The position numbers and the translations under genes were made by a program. A stretch of DNA of 64,000 nucleotides from Caecitellus pseudoparvulus (Eukaryota > Bigyra: Bicosoecida). This document shows, piece by piece, positions 20,099 to 32,454 of this stretch. The stretch spans positions 124,001-188,000 of the forward strand of contig CBFFRQ010000089.1 in NCBI GenBank assembly GCA_965644315.1, given 5' to 3'. The notes under the pieces were generated by a model that saw only the letters and a list, made by a program, of their open reading frames with translations, searched no databases and was not told the origin of the DNA. How positions within the stretch are numbered: the stretch's first letter is position 1; every line of letters begins with the position of its first letter.

Positions 20099-23000
20099 TC
20101 AAACGGTGGCTTTTCTACCACTTTTCCGTCGCAAATGCTTGGAGCGCGACGCAGACACGCGGCGCGAGGCTCCGATCTGTTTCTTGTGCTCGCTCCTCAA
20201 AGCTCGCATTCGGTCCACGGACACCTGTGCTGCAGCAGCAGGTGTCAAGTGGGCTGTGGCCAACGCAGAGTGAGAAGGCGATGACACGTGTGCCTGCTGT
20301 GTTCGCTTCCCAGCACCTCGTCTGGCAGCTGGCTCTGGCCGCAGCAGGGGGTTGGACGTGATGAACTCATGGCGGCTCATGCGGGCGGCAGTCGATCCGA
20401 GAGTGCCTAAACTGTCATGGCGCTTGCCCACATGTTTGGCACGCGAGGTTGGCGAGGCAAGCTTTGCTTCCTTCTTCGTCTTGGGTTGTTCAGAAGCCAA
20501 GCTTGGCGGCTTGGACACTGCTCGCAGGAGAAAGCTCCCGCCGATGGAGAAACACTGGCCTGCCCGGCGGAACGCAGCGGAAATGCTGCCGAGAGCTGTG
20601 TGGGGGAACAACATGACCAGGCACATGACCACTGGAAGCCACAGCTGCAACCACAGCACCCAGTCCGCCGCAGCCAGTGAGCCACGCAGTGTGCTGGGGC
20701 GGAGACTGCCTTCCAGGTTCGCGTTGGGCGCTCCTGCGGCTGCGGCAGAGGAGGAGGACTCAGCGAACAGCATCACGCGCCAGACGTTGCTCACGTGGAT
20801 GGCGCCAGCGTGTACCAGCACTGCGATGACGATCACCCGCATAATCCAGGTCCGTGTATGCGCCTCTGCGTGCATGCGGTGCACCATCAACTGCTGTCGA
20901 AGGTCGCTCTTCTCCATACCGGGAGCTGCACTGGACGGCAAGCCGACCAAATGACCGACGGACCGCTGCTGGTCCACCGCCACATGCACGTTGTACGGCT
21001 CCAGGTACCCCAGCGCAAGCCACAGCAACGTGCAGGTGAGCATGGCGAGGTAGGCACGCAGCCAGACAGTGGCGGCGATGGCGGGCAGCAGGGCCAAGAA
21101 ACAGGATGCTGCGAACAGCACCATGTTCCACCACCACGTGCTGGGCTGGTGCCATCCCCACAGATACCCCCATGCTCGCCAGGCGAAGGACGGGGCGCTG
21201 GTGTGGCGTTCGCGAGCCATGCGCCCCTCTGCGATGAAGGCGCCTTCCTCCAGCCTGTTCGCGGTGCTATATAGCTTGGCCAGCATGAGAGGAGGACCAA
21301 GACACACAGCGATGATGAACAGTGCAGCCAAGGTGGACAGACCCACTCTCTGCCCGCCATCGATGGTGGAGAAATCAGACACCAGGCGAGACTCACCTGC
21401 ACGCCCTTGCACGACAGGGAGGATGGCGGTGGCCACAGCGTTCAGCGCAGGCGGCAGCGACATCCACAGTGCCAGCGGCAGCACACATGCAACTGTGCCC
21501 AGCACCGTGTTGAGCATGCTTTGTGAGCTGGAACCTGCCTGGGGCTGGAAAGTGTGCATCGCCACGCCGGCAAACGCTGCAGCTGTCGCAGCCACAGCCA
21601 AGACCACCAACGGGAACAGCAGCCCCACGTACAGGCGATTGAGCCCAATGCCAGACTGGCCCAAGGCACACACGAACTCGAAGCTGTTCGGGGACAGCAG
21701 AGACGGCGCACCCAACACAGCGGAAGAAAGTGTCAGAGCAGGCGAGGCATCCGTGCGCAGATCGCGGATGGCGCCGTTCAGCTGCAGGAAGATGAGCAGC
21801 GCCCAAGCTGCAAAGGCGCGCAGGGATGGGCTGATCCTGCTCCGCAGTGGCGCCAACATGCCTGCCACGGTGGAGTGGGCCAAGCCAGCCACAGTGCGCA
21901 CCGCGTCGGACGCCACCCAGTGCAGACCCAACACAGTGAAACGCAGACTGGACACGCTGGCCTCGTCTCCTCGGAGACGGCCTGTGCTGGTCGCGTGACC
22001 ACTCTTGCCTGTCAGCTTCACTTTCACAACGGCCAACTGCTCGCTACCTGCACGCCAGCCCACAACCACACACATGTACAGGCCCAGGGCGAAGAAGAAC
22101 GCAGCAGCGATGGTGAGGCCTTGCTGGGCAGCAGGAGGACACTGACGACAAGCGCCTCGCGTGCCAGATGCGGGGGGGTAGTGCTGCCAACCGGCACGAC
22201 AATGGCCGCACAGCTCGCTGGTCGGATCGTGTCCTTCCGCACACTGCGTGTTCTGCAACAAGGCGGAGGTGTTCCCGCCCACCTCACACGCGAAAGGGTT
22301 GGGACATGCCACTGCTGTGATGTCTTCAGCAGCCAGCCCCCCACGCGCCAAGCTGAACCCCGCATTTACTTGCACCTTGCCCCCCGCACAGGCCGTGTTC
22401 GCAGGACATGGCCCACACGCTCTGGCGCCATCCAGCGAGTACGTGCCTGCCACACACGGCACACACACGCCCTCCGCATCCACAGGCCGCAGAGTAGGCA
22501 GGGAGCTGAAGGTGCCCGCGGGACAAGGCAGGCAACGCAGCGATGCGGGGGTGACTTGGGCGCTCGCCAGACTTGGGTCCATGCCGAAGCCTGCCGCGCA
22601 CATGCAGCTGGTGCCGTTGGCCACACTGACACGCCCAACCCCTGAGCACAGCGCTGGCAGCACTTCCAGCGCCGCTGTGGAGGCCAGAGCCATGCAGGCA
22701 GTTGGCGGCGCGTCCCACCCTTCCGTGCTGTGCAGCACTGGCGAGGCCAAGTTGCTCCTTGGCGGCGGCACATCCACAGACGCCACGTGGAAGGTGAGGG
22801 CCAAGTCGCCTGGAGCAGTCGGAGCCACGAGCACCTCTACAGCGCCCGGCCTGCCTCCACTTGTCACAGCTTGCACTGCGGCTGGAGAAGCCTCCTGCAC
22901 CCAGGCTGGCACGCCACTGCCACCCGGGCACTCACCACCCTGAAGCCTTCGGCCTCCAGCACCCCCACTTGCCCCGACACGCACGGCTTGCTTGGCTACA

Positions 23001-26000
23001 TCGCTGGACAGCGGGAAGCCCATGGCATCCACAATGTGCAGCACGCCCGCCACTGACGCGCTCTGCCGTGTGCCAGCGGCCACCTGCGCACCGTTGGACA
23101 GCATGACACTGGAGTCAAGTTCAATGGGTGCCAGCCGAGGATGGGCAGTGCTTGCTGCCGCACTGGCTGCTCCTGCGTCTGTGCTGACTTGGACGGGAAT
23201 GGTGTGCAACTCCTCAGCCCCCGTCACGAGATCGCGAGTGACCAGAGCAATCGTGCCGACATGACTCCCAAGGTGTGGCATGCTGTGCTGGTTGTAGTGC
23301 AGCGTCACGTGCAACGCCGCCTGTGCCCCTGGCTGCGTTGCTTCCGAGTCAAGGAACTCCACATCGCCAACACCCCGGGCCGCCTCGCCTTCCCAGAACA
23401 GCCGCTGCTCAGCCACGCCCCCGCCCGAGGCTGGCACAGGTACACTTGAGATGCCAATGGACGCCCACTGCAGAGGGCTGTGCTGGGAAGTCAAAGCCGC
23501 GAAGTCCGCACTGGCGTTGCGTGTTCCAGACGCACAGCTGGAGTTCTGACCTGACATTGCAAGGCTGGCACTGTCCACATCCAGCACAGCTGCTCGCTGC
23601 ACACGCATGGGCCCAGTGCCGAGGTTCGTCAAGTGCACGATGCCTTGGGCAAACACTGTGGGCTGGGGCGACGCCAGGCGGGGAGCTCGCAGGCCCTGGA
23701 TGACCCCGGAGCTGGGGCAGATGGACACCGCCGACACTAACAGTCGCACAGGCACAGGGGTCACCTCCCAGCCCAATGGTGCCCCAGCTGACTCCATGGC
23801 GATGGTCACAGTGGCTGAGTGGAGCCCGGCTCGCAGCCCAGCCACCAACGCCAGCAGCTGCAAGGAGCTGGTGCTGTGGGCGGGAACGGCAACCTGCACA
23901 CAAGCATGGCCAGTCTGCATGGAAGTGGGCAAGCGCTGGAGTTTGGCAGTGCTGCACGGCTGCGCAGCCGGGGGCAGCGTGAGCCAGCACAAATCGTGAG
24001 GTAGCAAGGCAAGCACCATACCGGAACTGGCGCCAGTGTTGGATACTGTGATGCTCATGGTGCTGATGCCACCGGGCACAACTGAGCTGGGGCGCAAGAA
24101 CTCAGTTATAGACTGGGGCGACACGCTGAGCTTGGGAAGGTGCACCTCAATGGTGACGGGGACGGAGTCAAGCGCAGTTCCAGCCGCATCGCCAATCCTT
24201 GACACAGTGAGGGCGAAGGAGAACACAGCAGACACGGCGTGTGACTCCAATACTGCTGGAAGCGACACCCGGGCTGTCAAGGCGACTTCCTGCACCTCGC
24301 CGTCCGTGCTCAGCAGCCCTGCGCTGCCGCCTGGTTGCACTGCCACACTTGGCAGCAAGGCGAGAGTCTCCGGCGCAATGCTGGTCAGTGCTACCTGCAC
24401 CTCGGATGGCATTGAGGAAACACACACTGGAGCCTCGGGGGTGCACGAAACGTACGCCTGGTCGATCACTGCGCTTCCAACCAGGCGAAGGGAAGCAGCC
24501 CATCTGGCTGAGGTTGCCCCGATGCGAAGAGTGAGAGACAGACTTGCGCTGGAGTTGGACGTATCTTGCAACACAACACGAGGAGGCTGACGGGGCAGGA
24601 AGAGTGCATGCCAGATGCTGTCGCTCTGCAGCTGCTCGTTCAGTGGCGCTGTGCTGGTGCTTGGCAGGGCAGTTGCTGAAGCGCTGCTTGTGGCAGCTGC
24701 AGATGTGGTGGGTGTGGCTGTGGTCTGAGAGGTGCTCGACTGGCTTGGGGAGGGAGTAGCCGTCGCTGTGGCAGACACGCTCGGTGTTGGCAGAGCGCTT
24801 GCGGTTTGGGTTCCAGTGCCTGTCGGGGAAGGGGTCGATGAAGCTGTTGAAGTAAGTGCTGAGGAAGGTGACTCCGTCGGGGTTGAGGAAGCTGTGGGGG
24901 TTTGAGGCGAAGAAGGAGAGTGCGAGGGTGTGTTGGAGGGAGTGGGTGTTCCGCTCACAGTGCCCGAGGGTGTGCTGGAGGCAGTCTGTGTCACTGTGCC
25001 AGACGGCGTGTTTGATGCCGTGGGAGACACCGTCCCTGATGGCGTGTTGGAGGCCGTCGGCGACACCGTACCAGACGGCGTGTTTGATGCGGTGGGAGAC
25101 ACCGTCCCTGATGGCGTGTTGGAGGCAGTCGGCGACAGTGTGCCAGACGGCGTGTTTGATGCAGTGGGGGACACCGTCCTTGATGGCGTGTTGGAGGCAG
25201 TCGGCGACACCGTACCAGACGGCGTGTTTGACGCTGTTTGGGTGCCTGATTGCGTCGGGGTTCCCGAGGGTGTGACAGAGGGTGACATGGAAGGCGTTGG
25301 GCACAAAATAGCATGCTGAGTCGGCTGTGGTGCTGGGTCCCACTTCACGTTCAGAGGAGCCGCGCCAGGACCAACAAGCTCTCCGCGAGAGGCCCGCGGT
25401 GCGTTGACAGGCATGCCAGTGCAGATTGCAGGATAAGCGTTCGAGCAAGGAACGGCCTCGACGACTCCCACACCAGCACGCACACATTGCTGCCCAGTGC
25501 CTGACCAAGACAGTGAAAGGTATGAGTCAAAGGCGTGCCTGACTTCATGTGTGCCTTCCCACGATACCGTGCGTGAGTCGGAGTCGAACGTGCCTGATGT
25601 CCAGTAGTTCATCATAACAGAGAACTGACGAAACCGCTCGGCATTCTGGACGTCTGCAGCGGTCCGCAATGAAACCAGTCGAAGGCCCATTGTCGCGCAT
25701 ACCTCAGCTTGCGCGTCATGCGTCCTTGGTGTCGATTCTGCTGAATAGCATTGCCCTGCAAACAGCACACTCTCCGGACAGAGAGGCGATGGGGGGAAGC
25801 TGAACAAGTAATGAGTACTGAAGGAGCAACTCTCTGACTTCAGTTTCCCGTCCGCCGTGAACAAAGCACACTCGTTGCCAACTATCCCAGGAGACGTGAC
25901 ACTTTCCCATGCCATCCATGGCTCCGGGGGGGTGCCACTGACCCAGCGCCAGCCATCTGGGTATGCGCCTGCATGCTCCCTGTTCAGCCCGATATGCACT

Positions 26001-29000
26001 GGGTCAGACGGACTTATAAAATCCAGCGCGTGAGTTGCTGATGATGCGGTATTCAAAACAGTCAGATCACCACCACTTTGCAGGGCGTACTCTCGAGCGA
26101 CGCTGACAGACTGCGAGCTGACGTTCTTTCGCATGCACAACCCGTTGTGCAGCGAGGCCGAGTCACTGCACGTCACAGCCGCCGAGAATGCGGGAAAGCT
26201 GCAAATCGCCTTGGAAAACAGTGTTGCGCTGGAGTGGCCAGCTACGGCACCATTTGTCTGGAGCTCTGCGAACACATGACTTAACAGCGGGCTGTTCGCA
26301 TCCCACCGAATCCGGCGCGGCATGCCTCCAGCTGCTTTGATCCACACACTCCATGGATTCTGCCGCGACAAGCCGACGAGAAATGGATCTCCTTGAGCAT
26401 AGGTACTATGTAGCCAATCTTGCTGCTGCAGGGTGTCCCAGGACGCCAAAGAGCCGCGTAAGCCGGGGTTGGTACAGTTCTTCGCCCAGGCAGAAGGGGG
26501 CGCAGGGAGGCCCGTCAACCCGAAAAAGCACTGACCTTGGTAGTGGAGCCCAGGGCAACGCGGCAAAGAGACGTTTGGCACATTGGCGAACGCCTGCTCG
26601 CAAACATACGCTGCGGAGTTGGTGGAAGAGGCGAGGGTGAAGTTGCCCGTCCCATCAGCAAGTAATTGTTCTGCGCCGCATGTGCCGCAAGAAGTGCTGG
26701 AAGCCAACCCCCATTGCATCGCGCACAGGTCTATGCCGGATGCTGGGTCAATGACTTGTCCCGCGAAGCAATTGGCGTTTGCCCACACTCCGCCTCGAGG
26801 AGCAAACCGTGCCCCCACAGCATTCATGATGCGGGCGATGGGCTCCGAGTGCACGTGCACCAGGGAGCCGTGAAGGTACCCTTCACATGTCACCCTGGCA
26901 GTGTTGGACGTAGCCTGGGCAGCAGTATAGCCGATCTCGTCCGGTGCGTTCCACGTGGAGGGGCGCCAGCATCGGCCCCAAACCGGGATGAAGCCTGGCG
27001 CGCACGCTTCGAACCAGTGGTCAAGGCTGGGGACCATGCACAGCGCGGGATGCTTGGCAGCTGGCGCGTCGAACCCGGACAACGGTACCTTCAAAGTGCT
27101 GCCGTTGCCTTGTGCAGGATTGAGACTATGTGCGGGTCCACTGGTTTGCGCTTCACCCGAGCCGCCTCCAGTCAGCCCGGGAATGTTTGCGTGTCCGATC
27201 CACACTTGCGACGTGGGCCCAGAAGCCGTGACGAACAGGTCGGCCAGCTCTTGCTCGTGACTTGGGGAGGCTACGCGCGCTAGCGTTCCACCCCGCACAA
27301 AGCACTCCCCCACAGCCTGGTAGTAGTCCAGTGGCTCTGGCACCAGCCCGTAGCAAAAGCCATCGTCCAGGCTGTCATACCCCTCGGGGCACGGCGGGTC
27401 CAGGTCGCGCTCACAGACGAACATGTGCCGCTCACAGCAGCGCTCATTTGTCACATTACCGTTGTTTCGGAACATGCTGACGCAGTTCCGATCTGCCCCT
27501 GGCATCTCAGCACCGAACCTCCATGGCATCCATTTCCGCGCGGCTTGCCCCCCCTGTGCCACCCACGGAGCCTGGGCGTGTGCGCGGTCGATGCCTATCC
27601 ACAATTGAGGATCAGGGGGAAAATGGCTCCCCAATAAAAGCTGCAAGAGGGAGTTTGCCGCCACATACGTTGGCGTCCAAAGTTGTGCGCCCATGTCCCT
27701 GCAGGTGGCTCGAGCCTCTTCCCAACTCACAGATCGCCACACAGGAAAGAACGCCGCATTGCGTGAAGGGATGAGGGATGGAAACATTGGTGCCTCGCAT
27801 AAAGGCTGGATGGAGGTGCCACATGAAGTCGGGATGAGCTCAGGCTCGTCCACATTGACGATGGCCAGCACGCAGTCTGCATCGTGGTCGTTGGCGTCCA
27901 CTCGTAGGTCCAGCTGGCCTGGGCGCCAGTCGCTGCCGTCATCCCACTGGAACCGACCTTCAGTGCGCATGTCAGAAAGCCCCACCCAGTATGCAAGACC
28001 AAGGGTTTGGTTGGCGAGAATGTGGCGCACGGCAGCTGCCTGGTCGGCCGATCTCACGACCGCGAGGCGGCTCCCTGTTCCCAGCGACTCGCACTCTTCT
28101 TGAGCCTGCTGGAACGTGAGGCCTGATGACGACACCCCATAGCACATGTTGGTAGTAAGGTCCTCTGCCAGACCAGGCGGGCAGTTGCCGGTTGGAGCCG
28201 TAGGCTGGGCGGGCGCCGGGCACTGCCCTGCGCCTGCTCCGGGGCGGGATGCAGGGGGACGGGGCATGGGTGGAAGGCTGCCTTGCCACGGCTCAGGCAC
28301 TGGCAGGATGGCGGGTCGCTCGCAAAGCACATGTCGCAGCTCTGCACAGTTGGCTACGCTCAGACTTCCAGACGTCATGAGCGTCGCACACCTCACAGTC
28401 GCTTCGTCGAACTGTGCGGACAGCTCCCAGGTCATGTGCTCCTGTTGAAGGGGGAGGTCAGCCCACACCGTGCCGTCCAGCCACACGAGCGTGCGCGAAC
28501 GGTCGGAGAGTAACTGTCCTCCCAGCCATGCTGGTGCACCCACGAGCATGTTGTACAATGTGTGCTGCTCCCAGAAGGAGGTCACAGAGGCCAGCTCGCC
28601 CCCTTCACCCGCACAGGACACCCGCGCGTCCGCAGCAGACATGGGGCTGGCACGCAGCCTGTAGCATCGGTCCTGGGCTTCATTCTTGTGGTTGTCCAGC
28701 AGCTTGAAGTGCGTCCAGTCTTGGGGGCAAGGGGATGATGCTCGCCGCTCGCATAGTGCTCGGCCCGTGGCCGAGCATGCATCAAGGTTGGCCAGGGTAC
28801 CGACGCTGTCGCGCTGAAAACACTTGTAGCCTGGGCTTCGGGTCGAGCCGGTGCCCCAGTTCGTGAACTGTACCACCTCGCCTGTCATTGAGACCACATT
28901 GTCTCGATCATCATCAGTGTCGCACAACGTGTCGGGCAGTCGGTGACACACTCGCCCGATGGTGTAGGTTCTTGGGAGCAGAGTGAGGGACTCCAATTCC

Positions 29001-31482
29001 GCCTCTGTGGACACAACTGCCACCGTGCCCGAGCCTGAAGAGGAGCACACTTCAGCGGCGCGCCAGTTTAATGCAGAATTCGGCGCCTCCTTGAAGCAGC
29101 TCGCGCCGAACTTGACAGCCCAGCCGCCCGAGCAGTCCAGCAGGCGAGCAGGGTATTTGGTGCAAACGACAGAGTCCACTGGGCTGGACTCAAAAGTGTC
29201 CTCAACACAAGGGCGAAAGTGCAGCGCGAGGGTGATGCCTTGCCCTGTCAGAATCAAACAAGTGGAGCTGGGGTCTGTCGGTGGTGGTGGGGGCGGCAAA
29301 TTTGGGAAGGGCAGAAAGGCGGCCGAGTCAGCTGGCTGCCCAGTTGCCAAGTACCAGTCCTGCTTGGCACGCACAGTGGACCGCAGGCCTAGCCTCAAGG
29401 CGCTCCCAAGGGCTGCTTCAAAAAAGGCCCGTGTTTGCCAGAAGCGAAGCTGGTCTACAGACGTTGGTGTGGCAATATGCCCGCCTTCATTCGCGCAATG
29501 ACTCACAGCCTGGGCCCAGGCCGAAGAACCCAAGACCTCGCGCTTGTAGCACTGACCATCAAAGTACATCCAACCAGCTCCACAGGCAACGGACGGCATG
29601 ACACTGCAGATGAACGGAAGGCTGACAGACGATGTCAGGAGCTGCAGGCGACTGGTGGCGAAGTTCAACGCCACTTCAGAGCCGTCAACCACTGAGGAGT
29701 TGCCGCAGAACAATGTTGAAGCCTCAGGGTAAGATGTGCACAACTCCACATTGGCCATGCCCCACCAGTACTTTGAGGAAACCCGTTCAACCCCTAACCA
29801 GGCAGCGAATGCCCCTGTCGACTGCAGCAAGGCAGCCGCGATGTCGTACATCACGGGTTCGTGCAACTCCACCAGGCCCTGCCCGCCAATGGAGGAGCAG
29901 GTGGACACTGCAGACAAGTAGTTGGCAGTGGTGACGTGTTCCAGCTGCGTGCTGGGGAACAGGCACTGCCCCAGCACCTGCAGCCAACCGGTGGGGCACA
30001 CGCTCCCTGGCAGGCGGGCCTGCCCGGCTGGCCGCTCGCAAATGAACTGCAGTTGTGTGCTGGCAGATGCAGGGCTGACCAGTTCGTATGTCATGGTGTG
30101 GTGCTGTACGGTGACTGCCAGGCCGGGATACGACGTCAGGCCAGCGAGGGTCAGGGGGACTTGCGACGCATCCCACAAGCGAATGTGGTTGGGATTCCCC
30201 TCCAACACGGCTGTGTGTACAGGGTCGGAGCCATTCGGCAAGAGCCACTCACCCACAGTGCTGACGGGGGAAGTCGCAGTGGGCGCCCACAGGCGGGCAC
30301 CCTCGTCATGGCATGCGGAAATTGCGCCAGCCCAAGGCGCTTCCTGGGGCATGAGGCGCACACAGGAGCCTGCAGCCGCAAGGTGCAGCCATCCAGCGGG
30401 GCAGATACCTGGGTGTGGCGAGATGCTAGGTCGCATGCACATGACATGGCGCTGCGTGCAGCAGTCCTCGTCGCTTGCGCCGGTGGGCGGCGTGGAAGCC
30501 AACGCAGCACAGCCGGTGCCGCTTGGAAGGTTTGGCTGGCCTGGCGCGAAGTATGCCTGGTCCCACGCCAAGCCTGCCACTGAGCGGAACTCGCCGCCTG
30601 TGTCCGGCAGCTCAGCGGACGCTGCAAGCCAGATGCTGGTGCCTGCAGGCACGGTGCTTTGAAGGCTGGTGATGCTGAGGCCAGGCTGGGGTTGGGGCAG
30701 CGTCATGCCGATTTCCGCACACGCATCGCTGGCCTCCGCCCACGTCATTTCGCCAGGCAGGGCCACGAGCAGGTCCGTGGAGAGGACGGTGTGCGGCATG
30801 ACGCAGAGCGGGTAGTGCTCCACGCCGTCGCACACTGAGCAGGGGGGCAGCGCAGAGGGGTGACTCGGTGCGTCGCAGCACAACATCCCCCGGCACGCAG
30901 CAAGGCACTCACCGTCGTTCTGAATGACGGGCTGGTTGGCTGGACCTGGCGTCCACATGCACCGCCGCACGTTGCTGGCGTTCACGGCCCAGTTGCCGCT
31001 GGCAGGGTACGTCCCGTCCACGGCAACGCCTGCCGGGTCTGTCCACTCTGTGAAACGCAGAGCGTGGACGCAGAGACATGGTGCGGCGGGTGGCATTGGG
31101 TCTCCAGGACTGCAGCGGTGCACGCACGTTGCCCGTCGAAAGTGTATCCAAGCCACACCCCATCAGGCTGAAAGGTGAACGGCTGCAGCACATTGGCGAG
31201 GCCAGCATACTCCTGAATGGTGGCCAGGCGTGCCTCGGGATGCAGCGTGGCACACTCCTCCTGGGCTGAGATGGCGTCCATGAGGCTGGGCCCCAGCGTA
31301 GCGCACACGCCGCCCACTGTCTCCCATCCTGGGCAGCCGCTGCGAACTGTGACGGGGGCCAAAGACCGGCCATGCAGCGGGGGAGAGGGGGGTGCAGCCC
31401 CCCCTCCTGGGTGCACTAGGGCAGCTGTCAGGATTATTAGCCAGCACACAGGATGTGGAGGGCGGGTGCGGGCAGGTGTCAT
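20099..31482 (-). CDS. Giant cell-surface protein: C-type lectin array, Ser/Thr stalk, Cys-rich module, polytopic membrane domain
   Basis: Two exons on the minus strand, 31482-31128 and 31047-20099 (donor GTGCGT, acceptor TTTCACAG), encode 3,767 residues. A signal peptide is visible (VCWLIILTAALVHPGGGAA). Residues about 50-2010 hold some 14 C-type lectin-like domains, recognised by repeated openings such as CPEGYDSLDDGFCY or CPTGWLQVLGQCLF and closings in a Trp-Ile/Leu-Gly core and terminal Cys. Residues about 2034-2255 are a stalk of SNTPSGTVSPTA repeats. A beta-rich region follows, then a GCC2/GCC3-like cysteine cluster (about 2917-3091; CVPCVAGTYSLDG, LCGHCRAGWQ, CRQCPP). At least eight hydrophobic segments (about 3095-3620) and a Lys/Arg-rich tail follow. 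It probably binds glycans for prey capture, adhesion or signalling. In-frame introns may remain unnoticed. Confidence 0.85.
24950..25250 (-). repeat. 36-bp coding repeats of the lectin-protein stalk
   Basis: About eight units of 36 bp encode TASNTPSGTVSP-type dodecamers. Two unit versions alternate over most of the tract, giving a higher-order period of 72 bp. This extended, probably heavily O-glycosylated spacer separates the lectin domains from the membrane-proximal part. Confidence 0.85.
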
Positions 31483-32454
31483 TGTCGTGTGAGCCTGACG
31501 CACTGCACCAGCGCAAGCGCTTCGCAGTGCACCTGGCGCCATGGGGGGCGCTGGCTGAGTCCTGCCAAAGATGGTGTGCCTTGAGAGCCTTGCAGGACGT
31601 GGCTAGCTGTGTTTGTTCCCAGAGCACCAGCTTTGCGCTTCAAGGCGCGTAGTGGGGCTGCGCTGTGCTGGCTGCTGCTGCTGCTGGTGTCGCCTCGACT
31701 GCAGCGTTGTAGGGAAGTACGCTACACTCAACGTGGGCGAGTGCCACTGCGGTGGGGGGCGACAGAGTGGTTGTGACTGTAAGCTATGATGGAGTGGGTG
31801 GCATGCCTGTGCCACAGCGCGAGGCCCGGACGGCAGAACTGGCCAGGATGCGGGTGGCGGGTTGGAGCAGTAGCAGCGAGAGCGCAAGGCAAACTACGGC
31901 GAGCCGCGCGCGTGCGCAAGCACAGTCTCAGCAGCTTGAACTTGTCACCACGGTACAACATTCATAGCGCTACACCTGGGCTGCGTGCAGGACCAGGCAG
32001 ACACTGTGACTTACATTGGCGATAGGCGCAGGTTCCCTTGGGTGGTGCGGTTGCGCACCGACGATCAATCGCAGCACTCAATGCAAGCCCAGACGTGTGC
32101 GAGGTGCATTGCAGATGATTCTATCACATGTGGGCTATCAGGTGGCGTTCCTTCTGGTTTGGCTAGGAGCCTGAACTGCTGCGTAGGGTTGACGCCTCTT
32201 TCAGCCGCACGCTGCCATCGCATACACGGCGGGATCGCAGCGCTGGTGCAGCCCTGCGCACGAAGAGCCAGTCGAGGCGCCCCTTACGCTCGGGCATGGT
32301 CCATGCCACGCCAGCATGCGGGGTCTTCAGGCGCCAAGTGCGTCAGTGGCGGGTGCCCCGCGTGTGACTTAGCAAGGAGTGTTGAAACGCAGGCAAGCGT
32401 ACATTCACGGCAGCCCTGTGGAGGACGCAGCCGGTGTTCGTATCATCAAGGGCA
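31483..32454. other. Intergenic region upstream of the lectin gene
   Basis: Nearly 1 kb between the start of the lectin gene and the stop of the Myb gene, both on the minus strand. Short frames exist on both strands, but none has codon structure or motifs I would trust. A CAG/CTG-rich patch (about 31670-31690) is the only simple repeat. The lectin gene promoter must lie here. Confidence 0.5.

Noticed and set aside
24930-25319. CRISPR-like regular spacing in the 36/72-bp repeats
   Set aside because: The units are directly abutting coding repeats with no unique spacers, in a eukaryotic gene. They are a protein stalk.
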